Both the position numbers and the translations under genes were made by a program. The notes under the pieces are model-generated. The model did no database searches. It saw nothing but the letters and a program-made list of their open reading frames with translations, and had not been told where the DNA came from. Shown here one piece after another: positions 7,399 to 15,642 of a DNA stretch of 64,000 nucleotides. Position 1 is the stretch's first letter, and each line of letters starts with the position of its first letter. This DNA is from Butyrivibrio proteoclasticus B316 (lineage in GTDB: Bacteria; Bacillota; Clostridia; Lachnospirales; Lachnospiraceae): positions 122,326 through 186,325 of the forward strand of contig NC_014390.1 of assembly GCF_000145035.1 (NCBI RefSeq). Reading direction: 5' to 3'.

Positions 7399-8604
7399 TT
7401 AAGTCATTGTATATGTCCCATTATTGGTGATATGGAGCATATTTTCTATATACCTTGAATGTTCTTCAAGTATGCTTAACCGTTTACCATACTCGTTATC
7501 TGCACGAGATCGTTTACAAAGTTTAACAAACAAGGCTTCAATCATAACCCTTTTCTGCTCTGTGTACCGAATATCTGAGGACAGTTCAGAGAATAGTTGC
7601 AAAAACAACATAATGGTATCTGAATCTACCTTTCTGGCATCGTCCTTCATAATTTGAAGATTCTCGGATGAGGCTTCTATAAGGTTATCTATCTGGTCTG
7701 ACTTTTGTAACAGCATAAGATTTCGCAGGTACCAGATAATTTCATTTGTAAGCTGATAAAGATCTACCCCTTGAGCAACTTTCTCTGAAAGAACAACTAT
7801 TGCGGAATGTAAGTCTTTTTCATACAAAGCAAAGAACATCCTTCTCAGTGTCTTGGTATCGTCTATTCTTAGCGACTCCAAGGCAATATCGTACGATAGC
7901 TCTTTTCCATTGGCTACAAAAATAACATGTTCTAATATGCTCAGCGCGTCTCTCATAGAACCATCTGCCACCTTGGCTATGTATTGCAAAGCTGTCTCCT
8001 CCGCAGGAATTCTTTCTGCCTCAGTAACCATCCTAAGATGCTGCTCGATGATATCGATTGAAATTCTTCTAAACGCATATTGCTGGCATCTTGAAAGTAT
8101 TGTAGCTGGAACCTTATTCATTTCTGTCGTTGCCAGGATAAAAACTGCATAGGGCGGAGGCTCCTCCAGAGTTTTTAGAAGTATATCAAAGGCCTCCCCT
8201 CTTTTTCCATAAAGCATATGGACCTCATCTATTATGTATACTTTCCATTTACCTTTCATGGGCGGATAGGACACTTCTGCTATTATGCGCCGCACATCAA
8301 CCACCTTGCTATTGGATGCAGCATCAATCTCTATTATGTTTGCATCGCTGCCGGAAGCATAGGACTTGCAAAAATCGCATTCTCCGCACGGGTTTCCGTT
8401 TATAGTGTTCTCACAGTTGATTGCTCTAGCAAAGATCCTTGCTAAAGTCGTCTTCCCTGTTCCTCTTGTACCATGAAACAGGTAGGCATGCGAAACCATG
8501 TCATGTTTTACCTGGTTTCGAAGTGCCGTGACAATATAATCCTGCCCCTGGACCTCATCAAACGATTGTGGCCTAAACTTTCTATATAATGCTAAGTATC
8601 CCAT
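7399..8604 (-). CDS. dnaX: DNA polymerase III gamma/tau-type clamp-loader subunit
   Basis: From the ATG at 8604 the protein has 401 residues. YRKFRPQSFDEVQGQ at the N-terminus, Walker A GTRGTGKT (45-52), the zinc module NPCGECDFCKS, Walker B IIDEVHML, LLKTLEEPP, and sensor ATTEMNKVPATILSRCQQY are all intact DnaX signatures. It is shorter than tau of Bacillus (about 560 residues), so much of the polymerase- and helicase-binding tail is missing. The longer frame begins with GTG at 8616, but AGGTGG is well spaced for 8604. It overlaps the upstream zinc-ribbon gene by 13 bases. It is the only evidently complete replisome part in this island. Confidence 0.92.
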   Translation of the reverse strand: MGYLALYRKFRPQSFDEVQGQDYIVTALRNQVKHDMVSHAYLFHGTRGTGKTTLARIFARAINCENTINGNPCGECDFCKSYASGSDANIIEIDAASNSKVVDVRRIIAEVSYPPMKGKWKVYIIDEVHMLYGKRGEAFDILLKTLEEPPPYAVFILATTEMNKVPATILSRCQQYAFRRISIDIIEQHLRMVTEAERIPAEETALQYIAKVADGSMRDALSILEHVIFVANGKELSYDIALESLRIDDTKTLRRMFFALYEKDLHSAIVVLSEKVAQGVDLYQLTNEIIWYLRNLMLLQKSDQIDNLIEASSENLQIMKDDARKVDSDTIMLFLQLFSELSSDIRYTEQKRVMIEALFVKLCKRSRADNEYGKRLSILEEHSRYIENMLHITNNGTYTMT

Positions 8605-8801
8605 CTTACTATCCACCTGAATGATAAAAATGCTGTTCGGATCTTCGCTTTTTTCTCTTCTCGCCTATATTCTTGCAAATCCATTAGTGAAAAAGCTTCA
8701 TCAAACGAATAATATCTTTCACAGTCCTCACAATAATAACCATCTTCCTCTTGGAGCAGGAAAGGACAGCCACAATCCTCACAAATCAGTTCCTTTGTCA
8801 T
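8592..8801 (-). CDS. Small zinc-ribbon protein
   Basis: The 69-residue product has CEDCGCPF and CEDCERYYSF at residues 7-30, two CxxC pairs typical of a zinc ribbon. A basic helix EYRREEKKAKIR follows, and then a tail that overlaps dnaX in another frame. AGGAGG is upstream, though at rather long spacing. Overlap with dnaX suggests coupled expression. I do not recognise the family. Confidence 0.7.
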   Translation of the reverse strand: MTKELICEDCGCPFLLQEEDGYYCEDCERYYSFDEAFSLMDLQEYRREEKKAKIRTAFLSFRWIVRWDT

Positions 8802-8905
8802 AGAAATATTCTTATCCTCCTTTTAATATCTGACCCTTCCAAATTAGGTTCAATTAAAAGACTTGTGTTTCTTTTTTTAGATCATGCTTACCTTGTAGGT
8901 ACATA

Positions 8906-8940
8906 ATAAAAAAAGCAATGTGCTTTTTTTAGCACATTGC
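8906..8940 (-). terminator. Hairpin terminator, dispersed family copy 4
   Basis: The 10-bp stem GCAATGTGCT/AGCACATTGC (8915-8924 with 8931-8940) is followed on the minus strand by TTTTTTTATTATGTACC. It separates the 8984-9664 gene from the zinc-ribbon/dnaX pair. Confidence 0.75.
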
Positions 8941-8983
8941 CATCCTGCAGTACCCATGGATATATAAAAAACTCATTAGTGAC

Positions 8984-9664
8984 TTATACCCTACGGCTGT
9001 AATCACACCATGCTGCAAGAATCCCAAATGCACACTCTACTATTGCTTCACAAATCCCACACTTACGCATAAACCGAATGTCTTCAATCAATGATGCAAC
9101 AGAGGTGATATTTGCACACTTATGTAACCATGACTCATCTGACATTTCAGCCACCACATCAGAAATTAGCATATCCTTTTCCCTTAACACATCTTCTATA
9201 ATCTCCGTCCGTTTGCTCTCTGATACTATCAATATTGGAGATTTATCATATTTCATAATACTTGCTTCCTGATCAGTTAGGATTTCCATACATTCATCCT
9301 CAATTATCCTGCGGGTATCCTCAACCACAGACGCTATTAACGAAGGTGAAACTCCAATACAAAACGACTCTCTCTTACCAACACCAATATCCAGGTATTC
9401 ATCACTTCTAGAATATTTTAGTTTCCATCGTTCTTCCATTATTTCTTTTTTATACCTTGCAATATTTTCATCACTCATGCAAGGAAGCATATCTATATAA
9501 TGGAGCACAGATGCATGATAAGCTCTTGTATTTTGCGGTTCTATAAGATGTTCTTCAAAGTCGTTCTCATCCAACAAGCATTCCCCCAGGCGTAAAATCT
9601 CCGCCAATGCCTCATCTCTATTATTTTGGATTCTAGACACAAATCTTATTACTGTATTTTCCAT
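8984..9664 (-). CDS. Hypothetical protein, helical
   Basis: This 226-residue protein is unknown to me. It appears mostly alpha-helical, with no signal peptide or clear membrane span. Charged N-terminal helices (NNRDEALAEILRLGECLL) are followed by a segment with SPILIVSESKRTEIIEDVL. A cysteine-rich C-terminus contains KCGICEAIVECAFG. AAGGAAGAAGG precedes the ATG. It is a single-gene unit with family hairpins on both sides (copies 5 and 4). Confidence 0.75.
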   Translation of the reverse strand: MENTVIRFVSRIQNNRDEALAEILRLGECLLDENDFEEHLIEPQNTRAYHASVLHYIDMLPCMSDENIARYKKEIMEERWKLKYSRSDEYLDIGVGKRESFCIGVSPSLIASVVEDTRRIIEDECMEILTDQEASIMKYDKSPILIVSESKRTEIIEDVLREKDMLISDVVAEMSDESWLHKCANITSVASLIEDIRFMRKCGICEAIVECAFGILAAWCDYSRRV

Positions 9665-9718
9665 AATTTTACCTTCTTCCTTTTACAGCCATGGAAATAT
9701 ATCTTCTATTAAACATAT

Positions 9719-9753
9719 TAAAAGAGGCAATGTACTGTTTTTAGCACATCGCC
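9719..9753 (-). terminator. Hairpin terminator, dispersed family copy 5
   Basis: The stem is 11 bp (9726-9736 with 9743-9753). Two pairs are G-U wobbles if the minus strand is the RNA, and would be A-C mismatches in a plus-strand RNA. That supports function in the minus-strand transcript. Confidence 0.65.
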
Positions 9754-9785
9754 TTTTTTGCCGAATCTCTTTTTACAATTAAGCA

Positions 9786-9911
9786 TTACATATGATATTG
9801 AAGCCTGTTCTCGTATCTATAATTCTTGTAATCATCATAATTATAATATCGTGGCTCTTCCTGCAATATTTTACCATATGCGCACTCATCAGAAATTTTT
9901 AGGATAGTCAA
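9786..9911 (-). CDS. Possible tyrosine-rich small peptide
   Basis: A TTG-initiated frame of 41 codons follows AGGAGG, although only two bases separate the two. The product is hydrophilic and ends RYYNYDDYKNYRYENRLQYHM. It lies between the MBL protein and hairpin copy 5. The spacing is unusually short, so the true start or coding status is uncertain. Confidence 0.3.
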   Translation of the reverse strand: MTILKISDECAYGKILQEEPRYYNYDDYKNYRYENRLQYHM

Positions 9912-9934
9912 CGCCTCCTATGCACGAAATATCT

Positions 9935-11122
9935 TCAGATAAAAACCGTTTCTCCATCCTTAGGATCTGAGAGAACTGTTCCCTGCGGTATAACTAACTT
10001 CTTAAGTTCTTTTTCTTCAGCAGATGTATGATGGATAATAAGCGTATCTGGTGCCACAACATTTATTACATATTCCAAATCTTCTTTTGTAATATGTCCC
10101 GATACATGAATAGACTCAATCTTATTACAACACTGAAGAAACTTAGCAACAGTCGGCAATTCCCTATACCCTCTCCACATTGAATAGATTAAACAAGTGT
10201 CATTTGGGTACTTACCAAAGAACTCTTCAACATACGGAAGAAAAAAATCTCCAGCTCTAACTACCATTCCAAAGCCACGTTTCTCATAATCTTCTTTCTT
10301 ATCAGGATCGTATGGCCAAATTCTCCTTGATTTGAATGCTTCATCCCTATCAATGTCCGCTATCTTCATCAGTCTCTTTTGAAAACCATCGCATAGTCCA
10401 TGTTTCCCGCACGGGATAGCTCTCGAAAATGAAGCAATTCTGTCTATATTAGATGACGAAGCAAGTAAAAAGACATATTTATTTTCTTTGAGGATTCTTT
10501 TAAACTCCCCCTCTACCCACTGCTCATCATGACAAAATGGGGACTCTCTATCTATATTTGTACCTTCCGTTATCATTAAATCTATATGTCCAAGACTTCT
10601 AAAGGTCTCTTTTAGCTTTTCTCCATTAAAACCATGTAATCTGTAATCCCCAGTTATAAGAATTCTTTTATCATGGCCCTCGACTAAGTACATGAGAGAA
10701 TCAATAGCGGAATGATCTGAGGCTAAAGGCGTAATCTTAATATCTTTTATCTCTATTGCCTCTCCTTCAGTCAACGCCTGGATGTCTTGAGCCCATACAA
10801 CCTGACCAACACTTACCTTATGTTCCTGCTGAGCCTGAAGGATCCTTTTCGCAGTCTTTTGCATATATACGGGAATTCCCGCAAGAATTGCAGGCACTTC
10901 ACCGACATGATCTCCGTGATAATGAGTCAGAAAAACCGCATCACAGCCCACTTCGCCTTTTGTTACACCTTCGATACTTAGTGGTTTCTGATTGCCTTCA
11001 TCTTCTAGTGGCGCACCAAAATCAAATAGTATTCTAGCTTCATCAGTTGCTATTTCTGTACATACTCCGCCAATCTGACTCATTCCTCTATATGGAGTTA
11101 CCTTAATCTGCTTATCACTCAT
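9935..11122 (-). CDS. MBL-fold (RNase J/beta-CASP-like) metallohydrolase
   Basis: The 395-residue protein shows metallo-beta-lactamase motifs: VFLTHYHGDHVGE (HxHxDH, about 63-75), LASDHSAIDSLMY, ITGDYRLHG with the bridging Asp, and a C-terminal VSGHITKEDLEYVINVVAPDTLI with HHTS. That end resembles the SGHA and final-His motifs of RNase J and other beta-CASP nucleases. The middle holds a cap-like insert (ASSSNIDRIASF, YSMWRGYREL). It probably acts on RNA or DNA in the cytoplasm. The substrate is unknown. A gene for a nuclease-like protein (11139-11972) lies 16 bases upstream. Confidence 0.85.
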   Translation of the reverse strand: MSDKQIKVTPYRGMSQIGGVCTEIATDEARILFDFGAPLEDEGNQKPLSIEGVTKGEVGCDAVFLTHYHGDHVGEVPAILAGIPVYMQKTAKRILQAQQEHKVSVGQVVWAQDIQALTEGEAIEIKDIKITPLASDHSAIDSLMYLVEGHDKRILITGDYRLHGFNGEKLKETFRSLGHIDLMITEGTNIDRESPFCHDEQWVEGEFKRILKENKYVFLLASSSNIDRIASFSRAIPCGKHGLCDGFQKRLMKIADIDRDEAFKSRRIWPYDPDKKEDYEKRGFGMVVRAGDFFLPYVEEFFGKYPNDTCLIYSMWRGYRELPTVAKFLQCCNKIESIHVSGHITKEDLEYVINVVAPDTLIIHHTSAEEKELKKLVIPQGTVLSDPKDGETVFI

Positions 11123-11138
11123 TTTTTTACCTGCTAAA

Positions 11139-11972
11139 CTATAAATATTTAACTACCGAGATTTTTTTATCTTTTTCACTATAGCTGTACCAAATTGGCT
11201 TGATTTCAAGAAAATCCATCAACTCTATCAGTTTAGGTCCAGCACTCATATATTCCTTGTATTGGCTTTCTCCAAAAGGAAGCAGTGGTGCCGCTTTCCA
11301 TATTGTGTTCCCTTCAGGAATACTTAATCCTCGATATTTTCCCCTTAAGGAATCAGCTGCTTCACTTTTGTTTAACATTTCTCTATATGTATATGCCTCC
11401 ATTACAGCACGTACTAACGGCTCTGTATTATCTTCTTTTTTAAGTTCAAGTATTGTAAAGCAATTATTATCAAATGACACCAAATCACATTTACCTGGAT
11501 TGAAAAGCATGCTATTTTTTGATGGATTAGAGTTCGGGTCAGGATCGCATATACCACGAAGCTCTCCGTTTTCTTTCAGTAGCTTTTCAGTGTTACCTCC
11601 TATAGGCATTTCATAATCCAGTATGAATCCCAGATTATCGATTTTTACTAGTTCTTTACCTTTTCTACCTTGCTTAAAGATGATCATTGCTAGGTGTTTT
11701 TCATCTATTTTTCCATTTTTATCCTTTCTAGGTTCAGAATCAGTTGCTCCATCTCTGCTGTCGTATCTGTATTCCAAAGAATCTCCATTACAATTAACGC
11801 GTACTAAATCACGATAAAAGTGCTTATCAAATAACTCTTTATTATCAAGCAGGTACTTACACAGTTCTTCGCAGGCAGCTCCAGAAAACTCCTTGTCCAT
11901 TAACCATCTATAAAGAACATTGATACTCTTTGGATTTTTATGTATTTTTTCTTTTATTTTTTCAAATTCCAT
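11139..11972 (-). CDS. PD-(D/E)XK-like nuclease, hypothetical
   Basis: The family of this 277-residue protein is unknown to me. The stretch GKCDLVSFDNNCFTILELKK contains an Asp, then hydrophobic strands and ELK. This is the classical PD-(D/E)XK layout, as in restriction and repair endonucleases. Downstream VRAVMEAYTYREML could be the usual helix with a Tyr. AAGGAG precedes the ATG. It sits between the WYL regulator and the MBL protein in one minus-strand unit. Nuclease assignment is from the motif only. Confidence 0.65.
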   Translation of the reverse strand: MEFEKIKEKIHKNPKSINVLYRWLMDKEFSGAACEELCKYLLDNKELFDKHFYRDLVRVNCNGDSLEYRYDSRDGATDSEPRKDKNGKIDEKHLAMIIFKQGRKGKELVKIDNLGFILDYEMPIGGNTEKLLKENGELRGICDPDPNSNPSKNSMLFNPGKCDLVSFDNNCFTILELKKEDNTEPLVRAVMEAYTYREMLNKSEAADSLRGKYRGLSIPEGNTIWKAAPLLPFGESQYKEYMSAGPKLIELMDFLEIKPIWYSYSEKDKKISVVKYL

Positions 11973-11984
11973 ATATAATGCTCC

Positions 11985-13025
11985 TTACTTGTATCTTTTA
12001 TAGATATCCAACGATGCCTGTTTTATTCGTTCTCTCATGCTCTGCGGTTCTACAATCTCTGCATACTTGCCATATTGCATCACCCAATAGAAGAACGCAT
12101 CTGGATTACACTTAAGATCAACCACAATATCGGTCCCTTCACTGTAATTAATCCGAAGGTCTTTTCCGAAATTATCTACAAGTGTATCCATGAGGTTCTC
12201 ATTTGCTCTAAGCTTGAAATGCTCACTTTCTCCGGAAAACATGTAAACATGCTCAGCTATATGTCCTGCGATATTGAGACCATTCTCCAATCCTTTTACA
12301 GATTTCATTGGTTTTCGAGCATCCTTAAGTATCTCAACATCAGTTACCCTGTCCAATCTGTAGTGTGAAATATCATCATAAGCGTCATAGTTACCAATCA
12401 GATAATACTTACCTTTACTACTAATCATCTGATACGGGCTCACCACATATCTTATATCCCGCTTCGGATGGAGCTTTAAATCTGTTCCATACTGAAGATA
12501 TGTAAATCTTATCTTCTTCCCTTTTGAAATAGCAGTGTCAATTGCTGCTATAGATTCCATAACATTCTGATTCTCCGCATTCTTTCCACTAGATGCACTA
12601 TGGATATGAGATACATGGGCTTTAAAATACTTATTTGAAAACTTCTCAAGTTTTTTTACTAGCTGATGAGCCTCTTTATCCGTAATAGCTCCAGAAGTAA
12701 AGATACTGTCTATCATCAAACGCAGCTCGGCGTCTGTGAATTCTCGTTTCCTGAGAAAATAGCCTTTATCAGCTACTATGTCATACCCCATCTCTTGAAG
12801 GCTAGTAATATTGTTCTTTACTGCTCTTCGCTCACAGGTTGCGCCATATTCTGAATTTAGTAAGTCTATGATGTCCTGCTGCAAAAGTCTATGTTCACTA
12901 TCAGAATGTTCCTTAAGGATATCTAAGATGAGCATATTGAGCATTTTCTTCGTACTTGTTCCGTACATGGAATAATCCTCCAGGTCTTTTCCGTTACTAT
13001 CAACTAAATTATTATTCATGTCCAT
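11985..13025 (-). CDS. WYL-domain transcriptional regulator
   Basis: From the ATG at 13025 it has 346 residues; a longer frame starts at 13055. The N-terminal helix-turn-helix region (KKMLNMLILDILKEHSD, LLQQDIIDLLNSEYG, CERRAVKNNITSLQEMGYDI) leads to a WYL domain (KKIRFTYLQY, VVSPYQMISSKGKYYLIGNY, FRLDRVTDV-like) and a WCX-type C-terminus (FFYWVMQYGKYAEIVEP). It is a paralogue of 16736-17725. WYL proteins often control defence genes through a nucleic-acid or nucleotide ligand. Hairpin copy 6 lies upstream. Confidence 0.9.
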   Translation of the reverse strand: MDMNNNLVDSNGKDLEDYSMYGTSTKKMLNMLILDILKEHSDSEHRLLQQDIIDLLNSEYGATCERRAVKNNITSLQEMGYDIVADKGYFLRKREFTDAELRLMIDSIFTSGAITDKEAHQLVKKLEKFSNKYFKAHVSHIHSASSGKNAENQNVMESIAAIDTAISKGKKIRFTYLQYGTDLKLHPKRDIRYVVSPYQMISSKGKYYLIGNYDAYDDISHYRLDRVTDVEILKDARKPMKSVKGLENGLNIAGHIAEHVYMFSGESEHFKLRANENLMDTLVDNFGKDLRINYSEGTDIVVDLKCNPDAFFYWVMQYGKYAEIVEPQSMRERIKQASLDIYKRYK

Positions 13026-13100
13026 TTTACATCTCTCAATTCGATATATCGCCATATATTAACGCTTTTTAATACATTGTTTATAGTTCTTTCAAGAAAA

Positions 13101-13139
13101 TAATAAAAAGAACGATGTGCATTTTTTGGCACATCGCTC
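13101..13139 (-). terminator. Hairpin terminator, dispersed family copy 6
   Basis: The 11-bp stem (13110-13120 with 13129-13139) has one pair that is G-U only in the minus-strand RNA. It is followed by CTTTTTATTATT and ends the 13174-13395 unit before the WYL gene. Confidence 0.7.
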
Positions 13140-13173
13140 TTATCAATTATATGCAGTATTCATTTTTCACAAT

Positions 13174-13395
13174 TCAAAAATGTTCGATACCATACTTTTC
13201 CAAAAACGAGTATATCATAGACAACATACTCTCTTTTCCTCTGTATGCACAACCTTCAAGTATTGCTTCATTTTCGCAACCGAACTTGTCTAGAAGATAC
13301 GCATACCAACACACTCCATAAACGTTCTTCTTGCCCTCATCACAAGAATACTTCCGTAAAGCGTCTCTAAACACGTACTCAACTGAATCAGCCAT
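13174..13395 (-). CDS. Hypothetical small protein
   Basis: The 73-residue product (begins MADSVEYVFRDALRKYSC) is unknown to me. It appears helical, with four cysteines and several aromatic residues. GGGAGAGG precedes the ATG, and the gene follows the DnaA-domain-IV gene by 10 bases, so the two are probably cotranscribed. Confidence 0.7.
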   Translation of the reverse strand: MADSVEYVFRDALRKYSCDEGKKNVYGVCWYAYLLDKFGCENEAILEGCAYRGKESMLSMIYSFLEKYGIEHF

Positions 13396-13405
13396 TACCT
13401 CTCCC

Positions 13406-13756
13406 TCAGTGGTTATTGAACATGTACTCTTCTATAGCTGCAATCGAATATGCATAAGCACTGCCAGATTCCATTTCACGTTTAACTGAAAAGATGCCGC
13501 TCATCACCTTGGTATGGTCACGTATTCCCAGCATTTTTCCGATTCCTTCCAGCGACATATCTGTATATTTGCGACATAGATACATGATTAACGTTCTTGC
13601 AGAATCCAGTTTTTCATCTTTTTTCTTGGAAACAATGTCTCCCTCATCAACATGACAGTACTCACACACTGCTCTCATGATTACGGAAGGCTCTATTTCT
13701 GTATCTCTCTTTTGCAATTCAGATACTCGGTTGCTATCCATATATTGTTTCTTCAT
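13406..13756 (-). CDS. Stand-alone DnaA domain IV-like DNA-binding protein
   Basis: From the ATG at 13756 (AGGAG ten bases before it; a TTG frame reaches 13780) it has 116 residues. VIMRAVCEYCHVDEGDIVSK, then SARTLIMYLCRKYTDMSLEG and IGKMLGIRDHTKVM match DnaA domain IV. GxRDHTxV is the DnaA signature that contacts the DnaA box. No ATPase domain is present; the AAA+ part occurs in a separate protein at 2463-3308. It may bind DnaA boxes on the plasmid or host and compete with DnaA, or pair with the separate ATPase. Both roles are inference. Confidence 0.85.
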   Translation of the reverse strand: MKKQYMDSNRVSELQKRDTEIEPSVIMRAVCEYCHVDEGDIVSKKKDEKLDSARTLIMYLCRKYTDMSLEGIGKMLGIRDHTKVMSGIFSVKREMESGSAYAYSIAAIEEYMFNNH

Positions 13757-13794
13757 CGTTTTAATACTCCTATAATCCAAATTCTCTTTAGTAC

Positions 13795-14214
13795 CTAGTC
13801 AAAATCGCTCTCCAGACGTTCTTTTACCTCTGAGTCAGAATTGCCTTTATAAGGATTAGCGATGTTTGAAACTTCCGGCATTCTCAGATTTTTGATGTTA
13901 TCGTAAACTTGTACTATATCCCTCATATGAAAACCGTTAAGAATATTGATAGCCTCTCCTTCAGTAAGCCCAAACCGTTCCTGTAACTCAATCCTTAATT
14001 CTCTTCTTTCCCCAATATCTTGAAGGCCGTTGTAAGGCAGTTTTTCTGCCCTATCGCGATACTCTTTTGCATCTTCAAAGGTAATCCACTCCCCTTTATG
14101 ATCATCCCGCCGCTTCTGTATCTTCTTTATTTTTCGTGCTAATGCCTTTTTCCTTCTGGCCGGGCTATCTTTCTCAGATTCCTCTCTACCTTCATAATAT
14201 TCACTAAGTTTCAT
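13795..14214 (-). CDS. Hypothetical charged helical protein
   Basis: The 139-residue product has a very basic N-terminal stretch (RRKKALARKIKKIQKRRDD) suited to nucleic-acid binding. A helical segment with RRELRIELQERFGLTEGEAI and an acidic tail follow. I do not recognise the family. TAGGAAG precedes the ATG. It stands first in the unit with the DnaA-domain-IV gene. Confidence 0.7.
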   Translation of the reverse strand: MKLSEYYEGREESEKDSPARRKKALARKIKKIQKRRDDHKGEWITFEDAKEYRDRAEKLPYNGLQDIGERRELRIELQERFGLTEGEAINILNGFHMRDIVQVYDNIKNLRMPEVSNIANPYKGNSDSEVKERLESDFD

Positions 14215-14386
14215 ATCTTCCTAACATGCTATTTACAAACAAACCTCTGGTACGTAAACAACAATACAACTTGGCATGGACATAATTAGTCCATCATGCT
14301 GCAATAATATAGAACGAAGTTTTCATAAGAAAAAACTTGGAGCTATAGTAAAGTGCGAATAATTATTTAGGAGTGAATAAAACAAG

Positions 14387-14419
14387 GCCCCAGATCACCA
14401 ATCACACGTGGTCTGGGGC
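14387..14419 (-). terminator. Terminator hairpin
   Basis: The stem is GCCCCAGATCAC/GTGGTCTGGGGC (12 bp, one wobble or mismatch). On the minus strand it is followed by CTTGTTTTATT, placing it after the small zinc gene at 14504-14644. It could also work on the plus strand. Confidence 0.6.
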
Positions 14420-14503
14420 TGATTATATGATTATGCACAAAAAATAAATACACCTTATCTTTTGCAAAGCTATAGAATCAAGTAATTATCCTCTTCAACT
14501 AAC

Positions 14504-14644
14504 TCAAAACTCTTCTCCATATTTGCCATCAGCAATCTTTTTTAAAGTATCTCTATATACCTTTGGGTACAGAAATCCAATGCCAAGAAGTATGCTGTAT
14601 TCGTGTCCACATTCTTTACACTTAAAACGATAACCGGTTCCCAT
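14504..14644 (-). CDS. Small zinc-ribbon-like protein
   Basis: The 46-residue ORF, too short for routine calling, begins MGTGYRFKCKECGHEYSILL and continues with GFLYPKVYRDTLKKIADGKYG. There is one CxxC and His; the rest of a zinc site could come from a dimer or a lost C-terminus. The sequence resembles the N-terminus of a longer zinc-ribbon family, so truncation is possible. It lies 15 bases after the Rep gene stop. Confidence 0.55.
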   Translation of the reverse strand: MGTGYRFKCKECGHEYSILLGIGFLYPKVYRDTLKKIADGKYGEEF

Positions 14645-14659
14645 AATAATCCCTCACTG

Positions 14660-15451
14660 TCAATAAATAAAAAATCTAACTCCTATAACAGCTCTTCCAT
14701 CCTTAATTGGAGCATACTCCACTTTTAGCCCCGTCTTTTCATTTATCTCATTAACGGCATTAGCAAGCACTCTTTCATTAAACTTGGAATATCCCTTATG
14801 AAAGTCAAAACCTTTACTATCAACGATATCTTCAATCCTATTATAATCTGGTTGTTCCTTTTCAAGTTCATTAGAAATAAGTGGTATTGCCTTATAATCT
14901 ACATCTCCCAACATCAGTTTCAGTTCCATAAGATTATAATCAACAACTATCTCGCCACTCTTCTGCTCATGTGATTTGAAATCATAATCTGCTTTTAGAA
15001 TCTCGTAGAGCCTGTAAGAGTTTTTGGTCTTTAGACACATGGATTCTGAGAGGGATAATGCAGTATAGTTTTTGCTCAGATTCATAATCAGATTTGTAAT
15101 CTCTTTGTTATAGGCAATCCACAAAATGCCATTACTAAATGAAGCATCCGATACCACTTTGTAATCAATCATCTTTCCGGATTCGCAATCCCTGTACATA
15201 ATCATCCAATCATAGATTGAACCAACAGCATCTTCTCTATCACACAGGTCTCTGATCCTTTTGTAAATACTATTTGAGGTGAGACTAAGTTCCTTTTTGA
15301 TATCTTCTCCAAGCATTTTTGAAACAGCACGATTATCTTCATCAATAAAGATATTCTGCAAACCAATAGCAAACAGCTGGTTAGCTAAAAGAGTTCCATT
15401 ACTGTATGCATATATCAGGTTATTAGACTTCTTGAATAACTTTTCGCCCAT
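14660..15451 (-). CDS. Rep_3-family (RepB-like) replication initiator
   Basis: The 263-residue protein has the winged-helix layout of Rep_3 initiators. KSNNLIYAYSNGTLLANQLF at the start, FSNGILWIAYNKEITNLIMN, and LSLSESMCLKTKNSYRLYEILK are the WH1 helix hallmark. A C-terminal WH2-like region (FDFHKGYSKFNERVLANAVN, then EYAPIKDGRAVIGVRFFI) follows. Such proteins bind iterons and open theta origins. The only iteron array visible is at 63.2-64 kb, far from this gene, so either another initiator lies beyond the right edge or this protein works at a distance. It follows a 54-residue gene by 4 bases. Confidence 0.8.
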   Translation of the reverse strand: MGEKLFKKSNNLIYAYSNGTLLANQLFAIGLQNIFIDEDNRAVSKMLGEDIKKELSLTSNSIYKRIRDLCDREDAVGSIYDWMIMYRDCESGKMIDYKVVSDASFSNGILWIAYNKEITNLIMNLSKNYTALSLSESMCLKTKNSYRLYEILKADYDFKSHEQKSGEIVVDYNLMELKLMLGDVDYKAIPLISNELEKEQPDYNRIEDIVDSKGFDFHKGYSKFNERVLANAVNEINEKTGLKVEYAPIKDGRAVIGVRFFIY

Positions 15452-15455
15452 ATTG

Positions 15456-15620
15456 TTATTTTCCTCTTTCCACTGTTGCGCTCATGACATACGTGAGAGC
15501 CTCATAAGCTTCTTCCTTTGTGTGTCCATTCTTAATCACCCACTCTGTCAACCTTTTTGCCTGCTCATCTGTTAAAGACTCCTCGATTTCCTCTTCATCC
15601 TCATCATAAAGTGAACCCAT
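15456..15620 (-). CDS. Small acidic protein coupled to rep
   Basis: The 54-residue ORF begins MGSLYDEDEEEIEESL and contains a UBA-like helix pair (LTDEQAKRLTEWVIKNGHTK, EEAYEALTYVM). GGAGATAAAGAAA precedes the ATG. The stop is 4 bases from the Rep start, so it is probably cotranslated and could adjust Rep level or activity (inference). Confidence 0.65.
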   Translation of the reverse strand: MGSLYDEDEEEIEESLTDEQAKRLTEWVIKNGHTKEEAYEALTYVMSATVERGK

Positions 15621-15642
15621 TTTCTTTATCTCCTTTTCATTT

